Source of the DNA: Bacilli bacterium
GTDB lineage: Bacteria; Bacillota_I; Bacilli_A; RF39; UBA660
Assembly: GCA_017519965.1 (NCBI GenBank)
Contig: JAFWRK010000006.1
Span: forward strand, 1-61,922
Reading direction: 5' to 3'
DNA: 61,922 nt
A program made the translations under genes and the position numbers. The notes beneath the pieces are model-generated. The model was given only the letters and a program-made list of their open reading frames with translations. It made no database searches and was not told the origin of the DNA. Shown here piece after piece: positions 15,425-25,373 of this stretch. Positions within the stretch are counted from its first letter, which is position 1; each line of letters starts with the position of its first letter.

Positions 15425-18368
15425 TATTATCTTCCTTTAAATTCTTTATTTTATCCACTATTATTTGTATTTGATCTAATCTTCTTTCTACATTACCTCT
15501 TATCTTTAATAAATTACCTCTTTCAATATCAGGATAATTATTAAATACTTTTGGGAATAATGTATATTCCATGGTAGATGTTTCATCACTTCCAGTTATA
15601 AAAGCCATTTTATCTCCTTTTTTAGTATTAATAACTTTTATCTTATCTACTAATATTAATGTATCTACCGTTTTATTTAAATACTTACTAACGTTATTTA
15701 AAGTAATACAGTATTTATTATCTTTTCTATAATTTGTAGTTGGATGCTGAGATAGATAGAAACCAAATACATCTTTTTCTTTTTCTAATAATACTTCATT
15801 TGAATAATCTTTTTGATATTCTATTTCTGGTTTAATTATTAGTGATGGATCAATATCTTTAGTTAATTCTGCATAATTAAATAAACTATCTAAGTTATAT
15901 ATTAGAGTTGCTCTATTATATCCAAATTCTTTAAATGTATCAGCTAGTATTAATGTTTCCATACTTTTCTTTCCAACTCCATTTAGATATAGTCTACTTA
16001 TACAATCATATATATCATTAAATTTAGAATCTTTTCTGGCTGTTTTTATTTGTTCTGAAACTACTGATCCTATACTTTTAATGTTAGATATTGGATATAC
16101 TAATTTATTATCTTTTATAATATATCTAGAATCACTTTCATTTATAGTTGGTTTTAGTACTTCAATACCATTAGCTTTTGCTTCCATAATATATTCATGA
16201 GTTTTTGATTCACTACCTATTATATTAGTTAATATTTCTTGGAAGAAAATAGTTGGATAATGACATTTTAGATATGCCATTTTATATGCTACTAGTGAAT
16301 AAGCTACTGAGTGTGATCTATTAAATCCATACCCAGCAAAATTTAATACTAAGTTAAATATTTTTTCAGCTTGTTCTTTGGTATGCCCTTTTTCTATACT
16401 TTTATTTATAAATTTCTCTTCTTCTTGCTTTAATAAATCTACTTTTTTCTTAGACATTGCTCTTCTTAAGATATCGGCTTCTCCTAAAGAATAACCTGCA
16501 TAAACATTAGCTAGTTGCATTATTTGTTCTTGATAGATTAATATACCATAGGTATTTTTTGTTATTTTCTCTAATGATGGATCTAAATAAGTTACTTTTT
16601 CTTCGTTATGTCTTCTTTTAATATATGAATCTATATTTATTGCTGCTCCTGGTCTAAATAATGCTATAGCTGCAAATATATCTTCAAAAGTATTAGGTCT
16701 TAATCTTCTTAAGAAGTTTCTCATTCCAGTTGATTCAAATTGAAATATTCCACTAGTATTAGCTTCTTCAAACATATGAAGTGTATCTTTATCATCTAAA
16801 GGTATTTTAGAAAAGTCTATATCTTCATTATACATTTCTTTAATATTTTTAATAATATTATCTATAATAGTTAGATTTTTAATACCTAAAAAGTCCATTT
16901 TTAGTAAACCTAAATCTTCTAAATATTCCATTGAATAACTAGATAGATACATATCATTACCTATAGTTAGTGGTATTACTTCATCTAAGTCAATTTGACT
17001 CATTATAATTCCTGCTGCATGAGCAGATGTATGTCTTGGAAATCCTTCTATTTTTAAAGCTATTTTATATAAATTTGATAATGAAATATCAGAATCTATT
17101 CTTGCTTTAAATGTATTATTTTTTTCATAAAAATCTTTTAATTTTTCTTTTGTTACTCCAGGTATTAATTTACATATACTATCTACTTTATATGTAGGAA
17201 TATTTAATACTCTACCTACATCACGTAGTACTTGTTTTGCACTTAATGTACCGAATGTAACTATTCCACAGACTCTTCTTTTTCCATATTTTTCTTCTAC
17301 ATAATGTATTACTTCATCTCTTCTGTTATCTGGAAAGTCTGTATCTATATCAGGCATTGTTTTTCTTTCTGGATTAAGGAATCTTTCAAATAATAAATCA
17401 TATTCTAATGGATCTATATCTGTTATTCCTAAGGAATATGCTACTAAAGATCCTGCACCTGATCCTCTTCCTGGACCTACTAATATTCCATGTTTTTTAG
17501 CATATTTTATAAAGTCATATACTACTAAAAAGTAGTTAGAAAATCCCATTTCATCTATTACTTTTAATTCATGTGATAATCTTAATCTATAATCTTCTGG
17601 TATAGTCTTATTTAACCTTTTATTAAGCCCAGCTTTACATAATTCAAATAAATAGTTAGATGCATTATCACATTCATATATAGGTAGTAATAACTTTGGT
17701 TTAGGAAATACTATTTCGCATTTATCAGCAATTACATTAGTATTATTAATACCTGTTTTATTACTTAATTCTTCTATATTACTTATTATTAATGAATGGT
17801 TATCAATATCATATTTATCTTCATCTGAAATAGTTTTTCCGTCTCTTATTTTATAAAGATATGGTAAAATCTCACTATCTTTATTTTCTAAGTATAAATT
17901 TTCTTGAAAAAATACTATGTTATTAGTTATAACTAAAGCTTCTTGTTCTTCTTTTTTATTACTAAATCCTAAGTAGATATCTTCATATATTTTATTAATG
18001 TCTTCAAAATTATTTCTATATAGATATGGAACTACCGCTATTAGATTTTTATTATATTTATTTAGTATTTCATTAGTTAATTTATTTTCATTTTGAGATG
18101 TTGATAACTTTATTAATTCTTTATATCCATCATAGTTTTTAGCGATTACTACTATATTATAACCATCAAGTATTAATTCTAATCCTATTATTGGTTTTAT
18201 CTCATTTTTTTCACATTTTTTAATAAATTCCATAGTACCATACATATTAGTATCTACTATAGAAATAGAATCTAAATTATTATTTTTTGCATAAGAGATA
18301 ATATCATCTATTTTTAATAAAGATGATAGCAATGTATAATTAGTTTTATTAAATAATGGAATATACAT
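15405..18368 (-). CDS. dnaE: DNA polymerase III alpha subunit, DnaE type
   Basis: This 987-residue class C polymerase is somewhat shorter than the Bacillus enzyme (about 1115). It has an N-terminal PHP domain (1-230), a palm with VGPGRGSGAGSLVAYSLG (298-313) and catalytic MPDIDTDFPDNRRDEV (D341, D343), fingers motifs GYGFNRSHSVAYSLVAY, and a C-terminal OB fold (DTLILVDKIKVI). In the PHP domain the metal-binding histidines of active versions are missing: the start reads IPLFNKTNYTLLSS, where family members usually have HVHSxYS, so proofreading by PHP is unlikely. In Gram-positive bacteria DnaE extends primers before handing over to PolC. It is the first gene of the dnaE-lspA-rluD set. Confidence 0.96.
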   Translation of the reverse strand: MYIPLFNKTNYTLLSSLLKIDDIISYAKNNNLDSISIVDTNMYGTMEFIKKCEKNEIKPIIGLELILDGYNIVVIAKNYDGYKELIKLSTSQNENKLTNEILNKYNKNLIAVVPYLYRNNFEDINKIYEDIYLGFSNKKEEQEALVITNNIVFFQENLYLENKDSEILPYLYKIRDGKTISDEDKYDIDNHSLIISNIEELSNKTGINNTNVIADKCEIVFPKPKLLLPIYECDNASNYLFELCKAGLNKRLNKTIPEDYRLRLSHELKVIDEMGFSNYFLVVYDFIKYAKKHGILVGPGRGSGAGSLVAYSLGITDIDPLEYDLLFERFLNPERKTMPDIDTDFPDNRRDEVIHYVEEKYGKRRVCGIVTFGTLSAKQVLRDVGRVLNIPTYKVDSICKLIPGVTKEKLKDFYEKNNTFKARIDSDISLSNLYKIALKIEGFPRHTSAHAAGIIMSQIDLDEVIPLTIGNDMYLSSYSMEYLEDLGLLKMDFLGIKNLTIIDNIIKNIKEMYNEDIDFSKIPLDDKDTLHMFEEANTSGIFQFESTGMRNFLRRLRPNTFEDIFAAIALFRPGAAINIDSYIKRRHNEEKVTYLDPSLEKITKNTYGILIYQEQIMQLANVYAGYSLGEADILRRAMSKKKVDLLKQEEEKFINKSIEKGHTKEQAEKIFNLVLNFAGYGFNRSHSVAYSLVAYKMAYLKCHYPTIFFQEILTNIIGSESKTHEYIMEAKANGIEVLKPTINESDSRYIIKDNKLVYPISNIKSIGSVVSEQIKTARKDSKFNDIYDCISRLYLNGVGKKSMETLILADTFKEFGYNRATLIYNLDSLFNYAELTKDIDPSLIIKPEIEYQKDYSNEVLLEKEKDVFGFYLSQHPTTNYRKDNKYCITLNNVSKYLNKTVDTLILVDKIKVINTKKGDKMAFITGSDETSTMEYTLFPKVFNNYPDIERGNLLKIRGNVERRLDQIQIIVDKIKNLKEDNNDKENN

Positions 18369-18413
18369 ATTATTACCTCCAATTCAATTATATAATACCA
18401 TAAAATATAATTA

Positions 18414-18446
18414 TAAAAAATAAAAAGCAGAGATTATCTCTGCTTA
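18414..18446 (-). terminator. Intrinsic terminator after the 18434 gene
   Basis: The minus strand reads AAGCAGAGATAATCTCTGCTT then TTTATTTTTT. The TAA stop of the gene is in the loop region of the hairpin. Confidence 0.85.
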
Positions 18447-19015
18447 CTTAGACATGTATTTAGTGTTTTAATAATTTTTAGTGACAATTGTTTGTTTCTT
18501 GTTTTACTATAGGCATAAGAAAAGTCTTTTTTGTCTATATCATTAATTATTTGATTAACTAAATTATTATCGCTAAATCCATCTATTCCTTTTTCTTTTG
18601 TTACTTTGTCTAATGCTTTTATTAAATATGGAAATTCTGTGTACCCATCACCTATCATTTTAGTAAATATGTATCCTTTTTCATGAGGAGTAGACTTTAA
18701 GATAATGGTTTTATATCCATTATCCTCTATTTCATATTTTAAATTTCTAGATACATTTTGTGCTGCCATAGCACCTGGATCATTTTCATCATCATATGGA
18801 CCAAATATATCTATATCACTATTCTTAAAATCTTTCATATATTTGTCATTTCCTATTATAAATGCCGTATCTAAATACCAGTTATCACCAAAAAGTGTAT
18901 ACATAGGACTATAAAAGTTAATTTTTTTGATTTCAAATTTTTCTTTTTCCACATTTGATAATACTTTAGTCATAAATTTTAAAACATTTTCTTGTCTAAT
19001 GTCTATTTTTTGCAT
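18434..19015 (-). CDS. Hypothetical protein, 193 residues
   Basis: I do not recognise this protein. It is a soluble alpha/beta protein beginning MQKIDIRQENVLKFMTKVLS, with no signal peptide or membrane helix. Notable segments are TAFIIGNDKYMKDFKNSDIDIFGPYDDENDPGA (an acidic stretch, here DSDIDIFGPYDD-like, 72-90), YKTIILKSTPHEKGYIF and an amphipathic C-terminus ending LNTCLSKQR. The S-D-I-D-I-F pattern recalls nucleotidyltransferase GSxxDIDL motifs only superficially; no partner Asp is clear. It has a strong GGGGGAT ribosome-binding site and its own terminator. Confidence 0.65.
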   Translation of the reverse strand: MQKIDIRQENVLKFMTKVLSNVEKEKFEIKKINFYSPMYTLFGDNWYLDTAFIIGNDKYMKDFKNSDIDIFGPYDDENDPGAMAAQNVSRNLKYEIEDNGYKTIILKSTPHEKGYIFTKMIGDGYTEFPYLIKALDKVTKEKGIDGFSDNNLVNQIINDIDKKDFSYAYSKTRNKQLSLKIIKTLNTCLSKQR

Positions 19016-19095
19016 ATTATCCCCCTTTGGACATGCATATTATAACATTTTTTTGCTTTTTTGTCTATAAAAAAGTTATCAAGGCCTTATTTCAT

Positions 19096-19124
19096 TTGAC
19101 TTTATAATACTTTTATGGTAAAGT
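19096..19124 (+). promoter_or_regulatory. Promoter of rpmB
   Basis: TTGACT (19096-19101), 17-bp spacer and TAAAGT (19119-19124), with a TGG extended -10 immediately before the -10 hexamer. It lies about 39 bp before the rpmB start. Confidence 0.65.
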
Positions 19125-19162
19125 TATAAAGCAGATACGAAAAACCAAAGGAGGAATTTTAA

Positions 19163-19342
19163 ATGGCAGTTAATATATCAAATAGAATTGGTAATGTAAA
19201 AAATAAAAGATCTCATGCTTTAAACGCTACAAAATCTAGACAAGATTTAAATTTACAAGTATATAGACTTGAAGATGGTACTAAAGTGAGATTATCAACT
19301 AAAGAAAAAAGAACTTTATTAAAAAGTAAAAAAGCTGCATAA
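19163..19342 (+). CDS. rpmB: 50S ribosomal protein L28
   Basis: This 59-residue protein begins MAVNISNRIGNVKNKRSHAL and continues NATKSRQDLNLQVYRLEDG and TKVRLSTKEKRTLLKSKK. The SHALNATK motif and the VRLSTK strand are diagnostic of bL28. The N-terminal cysteine pair seen in zinc-binding L28 proteins is absent, so this is a zinc-independent form. The ATG follows AAAGGAGGAATTTTAA, a perfect ribosome-binding site. It is transcribed alone, against the flow of its neighbours, from the promoter at 19096-19124, and ends in its own terminator. Confidence 0.96.
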   Translation: MAVNISNRIGNVKNKRSHALNATKSRQDLNLQVYRLEDGTKVRLSTKEKRTLLKSKKAA

Positions 19343-19360
19343 TTGATGCAGCTTTTATTT
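19331..19360. terminator. rpmB terminator, possibly bidirectional
   Basis: Arms AAAGCTGCAT (19331-19340) and ATGCAGCTTT (19346-19355) with a 5-base loop, followed by a T-rich stretch. The minus strand also ends in a T run, so it can serve the convergent gene at 19370. The rpmB stop codon straddles the end of the left arm and the loop. Confidence 0.85.
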
Positions 19361-19369
19361 TGTCTTAAT

Positions 19370-20074
19370 TTATTGTACAACTTTTAATGTACATTTATAA
19401 CCTTGAGCTTCAACTTTGTCTTTTATTGACTTAGTAGAAGAATTATATTCTCCATCAAGATTAATAAATTCATTTACTCTATAGTTTTCTTCTAATGAAG
19501 TTGTTTTTATTATATAAGGATCTATTTGTACTGATAATATAAATCCTGTTTCTTTAGGAGTTACTTGCATTATATATCCATCTCTTGGATTTAATACTTC
19601 TGCATATGAATCATATGCTTTTTTTAGATTTGTCATAGATATTAATCCAGCTTGATCATTAGGTAATGCGTCAAGTTCTAATACTTTTTTTGCAAATCTT
19701 AATTTATCATCTGAGAAGCTATAATCAAATGTTGATGTATAGCTAGTGCCATTAGCATTTTTACTCATTGTCAAAACACATGTTAAATCTGTATTACCTT
19801 TAGTTATTAAAGTTTCTTCTTTTTCTTCTACTTTTCTTTCTGCTATAGGTTCAGGTTTATTAGATAATGCAGCTTGGTTTTCTTTATATGTTATATATCC
19901 TTGTGTTCCTCCACCAATTAATATTAGTATTGCTCCTACTAGTGCACATATAACGGCAGGTCTTTTACTAATACTTTTTTCGTAAGATGCAACCTTTCTT
20001 ACTTCTTCTATATTTAGTACTTGTGTATTAACTAATTCTTCTGCTGCTTTTTTTGACAATTTTCTTTTGCTCAT
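19370..20074 (-). CDS. Single-pass membrane protein with extracellular domain, unknown function
   Basis: The 234-residue protein has a basic cytoplasmic N-terminus (MSKRKLSKKAAEELVNTQ), one transmembrane helix (about 38-60, VICALVGAILILIGGGT), a Glu/Lys-rich linker (78-90) and a C-terminal extracellular domain starting TDLTCVLTMSKNANGTSYTS. The two cysteines in that domain (CVLT near 98 and CTLK near the end) could form a disulfide. The TSTFDYSFSDDKLRFAKKV segment recalls the DUF1307/YehR lipoprotein pattern, but there is no lipobox and I would not assign the family. The gene stands alone between rpmB and typA. Confidence 0.7.
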   Translation of the reverse strand: MSKRKLSKKAAEELVNTQVLNIEEVRKVASYEKSISKRPAVICALVGAILILIGGGTQGYITYKENQAALSNKPEPIAERKVEEKEETLITKGNTDLTCVLTMSKNANGTSYTSTFDYSFSDDKLRFAKKVLELDALPNDQAGLISMTNLKKAYDSYAEVLNPRDGYIMQVTPKETGFILSVQIDPYIIKTTSLEENYRVNEFINLDGEYNSSTKSIKDKVEAQGYKCTLKVVQ

Positions 20075-20132
20075 TAATTCACACCTCTATTCTATATATA
20101 CATTATAACAAAAGAAAATAAAATGTAAAATA

Positions 20133-20160
20133 AAAAATAGCTATTTCTAGCTATTTTTTT
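20133..20160 (-). terminator. typA terminator
   Basis: TAGCTA arms around a 4-base loop, flanked by A6 and T7 runs, lie just after the typA stop. Confidence 0.8.
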
Positions 20161-20163
20161 GTA

Positions 20164-21984
20164 TTATTCCATGTTTTTTACTCTAGCATCGTATTTTTTA
20201 CGTTCTTCAGTATTTAGTATTCTTTTTCTTAATCTAATATTATTTGGTGTTACTTCTACTAATTCATCTGAATTAATATAATCTAATGCATATTCTAATG
20301 ATATTGGTCTAGGTCTTTTTAATACAACTGTATGATCTGATCCTGCTGCACGTGTATTAGTTAATTGTTTACCTTTTACAACGTTTACAGCTAGGTCATT
20401 ATCTCTATTACATTCTCCTACTATCATTCCTTCATATACTTCTACACCAGGTTCTATGAACATAATACCTCTATCTTCTAAGTTACCTATAGAGTAAGCT
20501 GTTGAAGATCCATTTTCCATAGATACTAGAACTCCTAATTTTCTTTCTCCAATATCTACACTTTCATATGGCATGTATTCTTTAAATGAGTGACTCATTA
20601 TTCCATATCCTTTAGTTAGTGTCATAAATTCTGTTGAAAAACCAATTAATCCTCTTGAAGGTATTGTATATAGTAATCTAACTTGATTTTCAAAGTTAGC
20701 CATACTTTCCATTTTACCTCCACGGATACCTAATTGTTCTATTACATTTCCCATACAATCTTCTGGTACTTCTATTTGTAATTCTTCATATGGTTCACAT
20801 TTTTGTCCATTAATTTCCTTTATAATTACTGTAGGTTTAGATACTTCTAATTCAAAACCTTCACGTCTCATATTTTCAATTAATATGCTTAAATGTAATT
20901 CTCCACGTCCACTTACTAAGAATGATTCGTTAGTTGCTGGTTCTACTTTTAATGATACATCTCTTTGTGTTTCTTTAAATAATCTTTCTTCTATTTTACG
21001 CGCTGTTACTATTTTTCCATCTCTACCTACAAATGGAGATGAGTTTGTTCCAAAAGTCATTTGTAGTGTTGGTTCATCTATATGTAATTTTGGTAAAGGT
21101 AATATATTATCATTATTACATACAGTTTCACCTACAGATATATCTGCTAGTCCAGCTATAGCTACTATATCGCCAGCTTCTGCTTCTTCTATTTCAATTC
21201 TACTATATCCTAAATATCCAAATAATTTTTGAATTCTAAATTGTTTTGTTGAACCATCTAATCTACAACAAGTAACTACTTCACCTGTTTTTATTTTTCC
21301 ATTGTGTACTCTACCAATTCCAATTCTTCCTACAAATTCATTATAGTCTAATAATGCTGGTTGGAATTGTAATGGTTCTTCTGAACTACCTTTAGGAGCT
21401 GGTATCTCTTCTATTATAGTATCTAAAATTTCTTCAAATCCTTCAGTTTGTGTAGATAAATCATCACTTAATGAACAAGTTCCATTAATAGCTGATGCGT
21501 AAACAACTTTAAAATCTAGTTGTTCATCATCTGCTCCTAATTCAATAAATAAATCTAAAACTTCATCTACTACTGCTTTACATCTAGCACTAGGTTTATC
21601 TACTTTATTAATAACTACTATAGGTTTAACTTTAGCTTCAAAAGCTTTTTTTAGAACGAATCTTGTTTGTGGCATTGCTCCTTCATAAGCATCTACTACT
21701 AAGATAACTCCATCTACCATATTCATTATACGTTCAACTTCTCCTCCGAAGTCAGCATGTCCTGGAGTATCTAATATATTTATTCTTACACCTTTATAGT
21801 CCATAGCAGTTGTTTTAGCTAAAATTGTAATTCCTCTTTCTTTTTCTAAAGAGTTAGAATCCATTGAAACATTTGATAAATCTTCGTTTTCTCTAAACAT
21901 ACCTGAATGTTTTAATATTCCATCTACTAATGTAGTTTTACCATGGTCAACATGTGCAATAATTGCTATATTTCTTTTTTCCAT
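20164..21984 (-). CDS. typA: Translational GTPase TypA/BipA
   Basis: This 606-residue protein has all EF-G-like G motifs: [15 protein letters not shown] (G1), [11 protein letters not shown] (G2), [14 protein letters not shown] (G3) and [12 protein letters not shown] (G4). These are followed by beta-barrel domain II, an EF-G domain III/V-like part (ISYE-like [29 protein letters not shown]) and the BipA-specific C-terminal domain ending [17 protein letters not shown]. TypA binds 70S ribosomes and helps 50S assembly and growth at low temperature or under stress. Length and motifs are complete. It has its own terminator; upstream is a clear AGAGGTGTAA ribosome-binding site. Confidence 0.98.
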   Translation of the reverse strand: MEKRNIAIIAHVDHGKTTLVDGILKHSGMFRENEDLSNVSMDSNSLEKERGITILAKTTAMDYKGVRINILDTPGHADFGGEVERIMNMVDGVILVVDAYEGAMPQTRFVLKKAFEAKVKPIVVINKVDKPSARCKAVVDEVLDLFIELGADDEQLDFKVVYASAINGTCSLSDDLSTQTEGFEEILDTIIEEIPAPKGSSEEPLQFQPALLDYNEFVGRIGIGRVHNGKIKTGEVVTCCRLDGSTKQFRIQKLFGYLGYSRIEIEEAEAGDIVAIAGLADISVGETVCNNDNILPLPKLHIDEPTLQMTFGTNSSPFVGRDGKIVTARKIEERLFKETQRDVSLKVEPATNESFLVSGRGELHLSILIENMRREGFELEVSKPTVIIKEINGQKCEPYEELQIEVPEDCMGNVIEQLGIRGGKMESMANFENQVRLLYTIPSRGLIGFSTEFMTLTKGYGIMSHSFKEYMPYESVDIGERKLGVLVSMENGSSTAYSIGNLEDRGIMFIEPGVEVYEGMIVGECNRDNDLAVNVVKGKQLTNTRAAGSDHTVVLKRPRPISLEYALDYINSDELVEVTPNNIRLRKRILNTEERKKYDARVKNME

Positions 21985-22067
21985 AATTACACCTCTTTTT
22001 AAACATCGTTCATCATTATATCATACTTTACTCTTTATTTCCAGTATTTTTATTAATTTACTTTAAT

Positions 22068-22090
22068 AAAAAAAGAAAGCAGACGCTTTC
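22068..22090 (-). terminator. Terminator of hybrid kinase copy 2
   Basis: GAAAGC arms (22075-22080 and 22085-22090) around a 4-base loop, followed on the minus strand by seven T residues. The stop codon touches the stem. Confidence 0.75.
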
Positions 22091-24429
22091 TATTTTCCTG
22101 CATAATTTTTAACTATTTTTATCATTTTGTCTGCTTCTTCCATTAATTCATTATAATGCTCTTTGACATATGCTAGATTATTTTCTTTACTTTTTAATTC
22201 ATGATCATATGCTAAATCTCCTAGTTTTGTTAATCCTATATATCTTGAATCACTTTTTAAACTATGTACTAATATTGCATAATTTGGCATATCTTCGGCT
22301 TCATAGAATTTCTTTATATCAGCCATTTTTTGATCAATTTCTGCTACATAGTCATTTACTGTTTCATTATACATTTCCATATCTCCTAGTAGCTCTAATG
22401 CTTTGTCTAAATCTACTCCATTAGCTTTTAAGTATTCTACGTTTCCTTTACAATCCTCTGTAGATTGTTCTTCTTTATTTTCAATTATTTCTTCTTTTAC
22501 TTCTTCAGTTTTTTCTTCAGATACATTTTCGGTAGACTCTTCATTTTTTATTTCTTCTACTTGTGTATTTTGTTCTAACATATTGCTTTCATTACCTAAA
22601 AATTTAATTAATACTTCTTCTAATAATTGTTTATCTATTGGTTTTGATAAATAATCATCAAAGCCTGCTGACAAATACTTTTCTCTCATACCAGTTAAAG
22701 CATTTGCTGTAAGTGCTACTGTTGGAGTTGTATAATCACCTTGTTGCTTTAAGAATTGTAATGCTTCTACTCCACTCATATCTGGCATTAAGTCATCAAG
22801 TAGGACTAAATCATATTTTGTATTTTTAATTCTTTCTATATAGTCCTGAGCACTTGGAGACAATTCTATGTTTAAGTTATATGATCTTAATAATCTACAA
22901 GCTACTTTTAAGTTTACATTATTATCATCAACTATTAATACCTTTTCTCCACTACCTTTAAATTTCTTGTGATTTTCAGGTATTATACTCTCATTTTCAT
23001 TAATACTTTTATTTACTATCTTTTGATTGATTGTAACTATGAATTTTGAACCTTCTCCATACTTAGATTCTACTTTTATCGTACCATTCATTAATTCTAC
23101 TAATCTTTTAGTTAGTGCTAAACCCAAACCGGTACCTTCAATATTTATATTTTGTTTTGAATCAAATCTTTCAAATTTTGAGAACAATTTTTCTAAATCT
23201 TCTGATTTAATTCCTATTCCAGAATCTTCTACAATAATTGATATTTTACAATTTTCTTGATCTATTGCTTCATAATTTATTTTTAGTTTAACGAATCCCT
23301 CTCTAGTATATTTAACTGCATTAGTCAACAAGTTAACAGCTATTTGCTTAATTCTTACACAATCTCCATATAGAACAGGTGGAATATTACTATCACATTC
23401 ATGTATGAATTGTAATTGTCTACTTCCTATTCTTCCTTCTGTCATTGTAACTAAATATTTATATATTTTTTCAAATTGGTATTCAACATTTATTATTTCT
23501 AATTTATTTGTTTCAATTTTTGATATATCGCATATTTCATTTACTATTTCTAGTAAACTGTCTGATGCACTTATGATATCTTCTACATCTTCTAATGCAG
23601 TGTTTGGTAATTCTTCTTCCATTAATCCCTGAGAAAATCCTAATATTGCATTTAATGGAGTTCTAATTTCATGTGACATATTTGATAAAAAGTCTGTTTT
23701 AGATTTGTTTGCTCTTTCTGCTTCTTCTCGAGCTTTTGTTATTTCCTCTATCATTACTACATCTGGATTATCAATTGTAAATAATGTGAAATATAGAATT
23801 GCTGTTGAGAATATTTCTCCAGTTACTATTAATCTAATTGCTGGTAAGAAGAATTGTACTGCTGTTGCAAAACTACCAAAAACTAATACAAAGAATATTG
23901 GTAATATTGCTGTAAAGTTAATACTCTTCCTATTTTTTAATATTAATATTAACCAGAAAATGTCACATCCTACACATGTACAGAATGTAAATAATGCATC
24001 TGGTCCATATCCTGGATATATAATATTATCAATTATTTTATATCCAGATGGTAGAATACAAATTAATATTGTAAAAACAAAAAGTAATAATTGAAAGAAT
24101 TTATGCATTTTTGCAAATCGTTCAAGTTTCTCATTTGTTGTGTACTTTTTATTAATTATTAAGATACTATACTCTGTAAATAAGAACAAAAATGATAATA
24201 GTGATACTATGTATGCTTTTAAACTAGCTCTATATAATAATACATTGGGATCAACTTTACTTGCATAAATACTAATAATATCAAATACATCTGATAATAG
24301 TGCATTAAATAATATTATTATGAATAATTTATTCTCTACTGTGTTGGTCTTTTTTGTTCTAAAGAACACCAATATTATTAAAAAAATGTAAGCTAAAGAA
24401 GCTATAGAAAAATACATATCTTTTATCAC
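22090..24429 (-). CDS. Hybrid sensor histidine kinase with REC and HPt domains (copy 2)
   Basis: This 779-residue protein starts at GTG with AGGTGAT upstream. It has seven likely membrane helices (5-217, an MHYT/7TM-like sensor), HisKA ([11 protein letters not shown]253), HATPase_c (NLLTNAVKYT, DSGIGI, GTGLGLALTK), receiver (VDDNN, LLDDLMPD, TANALTG, LSKPIDK), an acidic linker and HPt (ILVHSLKSDSRYIG, H722). It is closer to the copy at 28075 than to the copy at 7909. The membrane part keeps a CTCVGC cysteine group (150-155), where copy 3 has CGIC. No separate response regulator is adjacent. Confidence 0.95.
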   Translation of the reverse strand: MIKDMYFSIASLAYIFLIILVFFRTKKTNTVENKLFIIILFNALLSDVFDIISIYASKVDPNVLLYRASLKAYIVSLLSFLFLFTEYSILIINKKYTTNEKLERFAKMHKFFQLLLFVFTILICILPSGYKIIDNIIYPGYGPDALFTFCTCVGCDIFWLILILKNRKSINFTAILPIFFVLVFGSFATAVQFFLPAIRLIVTGEIFSTAILYFTLFTIDNPDVVMIEEITKAREEAERANKSKTDFLSNMSHEIRTPLNAILGFSQGLMEEELPNTALEDVEDIISASDSLLEIVNEICDISKIETNKLEIINVEYQFEKIYKYLVTMTEGRIGSRQLQFIHECDSNIPPVLYGDCVRIKQIAVNLLTNAVKYTREGFVKLKINYEAIDQENCKISIIVEDSGIGIKSEDLEKLFSKFERFDSKQNINIEGTGLGLALTKRLVELMNGTIKVESKYGEGSKFIVTINQKIVNKSINENESIIPENHKKFKGSGEKVLIVDDNNVNLKVACRLLRSYNLNIELSPSAQDYIERIKNTKYDLVLLDDLMPDMSGVEALQFLKQQGDYTTPTVALTANALTGMREKYLSAGFDDYLSKPIDKQLLEEVLIKFLGNESNMLEQNTQVEEIKNEESTENVSEEKTEEVKEEIIENKEEQSTEDCKGNVEYLKANGVDLDKALELLGDMEMYNETVNDYVAEIDQKMADIKKFYEAEDMPNYAILVHSLKSDSRYIGLTKLGDLAYDHELKSKENNLAYVKEHYNELMEEADKMIKIVKNYAGK
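22096..22481 (-). repeat. 386-bp direct repeat, copy A (HPt-coding 3' end of kinase copy 2)
   Basis: This segment matches 28081-28466 without gaps. I count 11 differences in 386 bases (about 97% identity), while the kinase sequences farther upstream are much more diverged. It encodes the whole HPt domain and the end of the linker. Confidence 0.9.
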
Positions 24430-24467
24430 ACTATCACCTACTATAATATTAATTTTATCATGTAATT

Positions 24468-24502
24468 AAAAAAAAAGAAATTGTTTTATAATTAACAATT
24501 TC
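24468..24502 (-). terminator. Terminator of the HAD phosphatase gene
   Basis: Nine-base arms GAAATTGTT (24477-24485) and AACAATTTC (24494-24502) followed on the minus strand by nine T residues; the gene ends within it. Confidence 0.85.
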
Positions 24503-25181
24503 ATTTTTTTAATAATTTTATATATTGGTTTACTGATTCAATTTCTTCTTTATTTAAATCATCTAATATCGGATCATGTTTTTTCATTACTACTCCATTG
24601 TAATCTTTCATCATTTCGTAGTCATTTATATCATCACCAATCACTATAACACTATCATCTATATAATTTTCTTTAATTAGATACGCTAAGGCTTTACTTT
24701 TATTTACTTTAGAATCAATTATATTTATATGTTTACTACTGACATAGGCATATACATTAGCTTGTTTTTTAATATTCTCAAGTATTTCTTTTTTATTATC
24801 TGTTTGTTTTAATGTAATGGTAATTTTAGTTGCATTTTTTTGAACATCATTATCATTAAATGCTGATTCATAGCTATAGTCTATTTTTTCTTTTTCTAAA
24901 TAATCAGTTAATATCTTATTTTTATTTAGTGGTAAATAATTACTTATTAGACAATTATCATCTTTATCAAAAATATTTGCTCCATCTTGACACACTAGGT
25001 AGCTATAAGACATATTATTCTTTTTTATTTCTTTCTTTATATTTGTAAAACTTCTACCTGTAATAATAATAAATATATTTCCATCCGCAATAAATCTTTT
25101 CACTTCTTCAATATTTTCTTTTAATACGTCCTCATCTTTTACAAAAAAGGTATTATCAAAGTCACTTGCTATTATCTTCAT
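24501..25181 (-). CDS. Cof-type HAD-superfamily hydrolase
   Basis: The start is set at ATG 25181 (226 residues) because AAGGAGACTAAT precedes it; an upstream in-frame ATG at 25232 has no ribosome-binding site. Motif I is SDFDNTFFV (nucleophile Asp in DFDNT), motif II IIITGRSF, motif III Lys in NKSKALAYL, motif IV VIGDDINDYEMMKDY. The central C2 cap is short. Cof-type phosphatases act on sugar phosphates, flavin mononucleotide or nucleotides; the substrate is not predictable here. It lies between kinase copy 2 and tRNA-Gly. Confidence 0.92.
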   Translation of the reverse strand: MKIIASDFDNTFFVKDEDVLKENIEEVKRFIADGNIFIIITGRSFTNIKKEIKKNNMSYSYLVCQDGANIFDKDDNCLISNYLPLNKNKILTDYLEKEKIDYSYESAFNDNDVQKNATKITITLKQTDNKKEILENIKKQANVYAYVSSKHINIIDSKVNKSKALAYLIKENYIDDSVIVIGDDINDYEMMKDYNGVVMKKHDPILDDLNKEEIESVNQYIKLLKK

Positions 25182-25271
25182 ATTAGTCTCCTTGTTTCCT
25201 CTTTTTTTAATAATTCTCTTATATTTTAACATATTTTAATATATTATTTATCCTTTTTTCTAAAAAAAGTG

Positions 25272-25300
25272 TTGACTTATATAGTTTTTTTGCATATAAT
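25272..25300 (+). promoter_or_regulatory. Consensus promoter of the tRNA-Gly gene
   Basis: TTGACT (25272-25277), 17-bp spacer, TATAAT (25295-25300). Transcription should start near 25307, leaving a leader of about 67 nt before the tRNA. Confidence 0.9.
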
Positions 25301-25302
25301 TG

Positions 25303-25373
25303 TAAATGTCTACTGAATTTAGTCGGTACCTGGTCTTCGGAAATTTATGACTAAGGTTCGATTAAACATTTAT
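25303..25373 (+). other. Structured, tRNA-like leader upstream of tRNA-Gly
   Basis: The leader contains AGTCGGTA (like a D-loop) and GGTTCGATT (like a T-loop), inverted TTAGTC/GACTAA arms and a 7-bp TAAATGT/ACATTTA pairing at its ends (25303-25309 and 25366-25372). It does not fold by hand into a full cloverleaf: the T-stem does not pair and no good anticodon stem is seen. It may be a decayed tRNA or a processed 5' leader. Confidence 0.35.

Noticed and set aside
18434..19015. Nucleotidyltransferase call from the SDIDIF segment
   Set aside because: The usual GS motif and a second catalytic acidic residue are not found; the match is too short.
25303..25373. A second functional tRNA before tRNA-Gly
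   Set aside because: The T-stem does not pair next to TTCGATT and no credible anticodon stem exists, so it is listed only as a tRNA-like leader.
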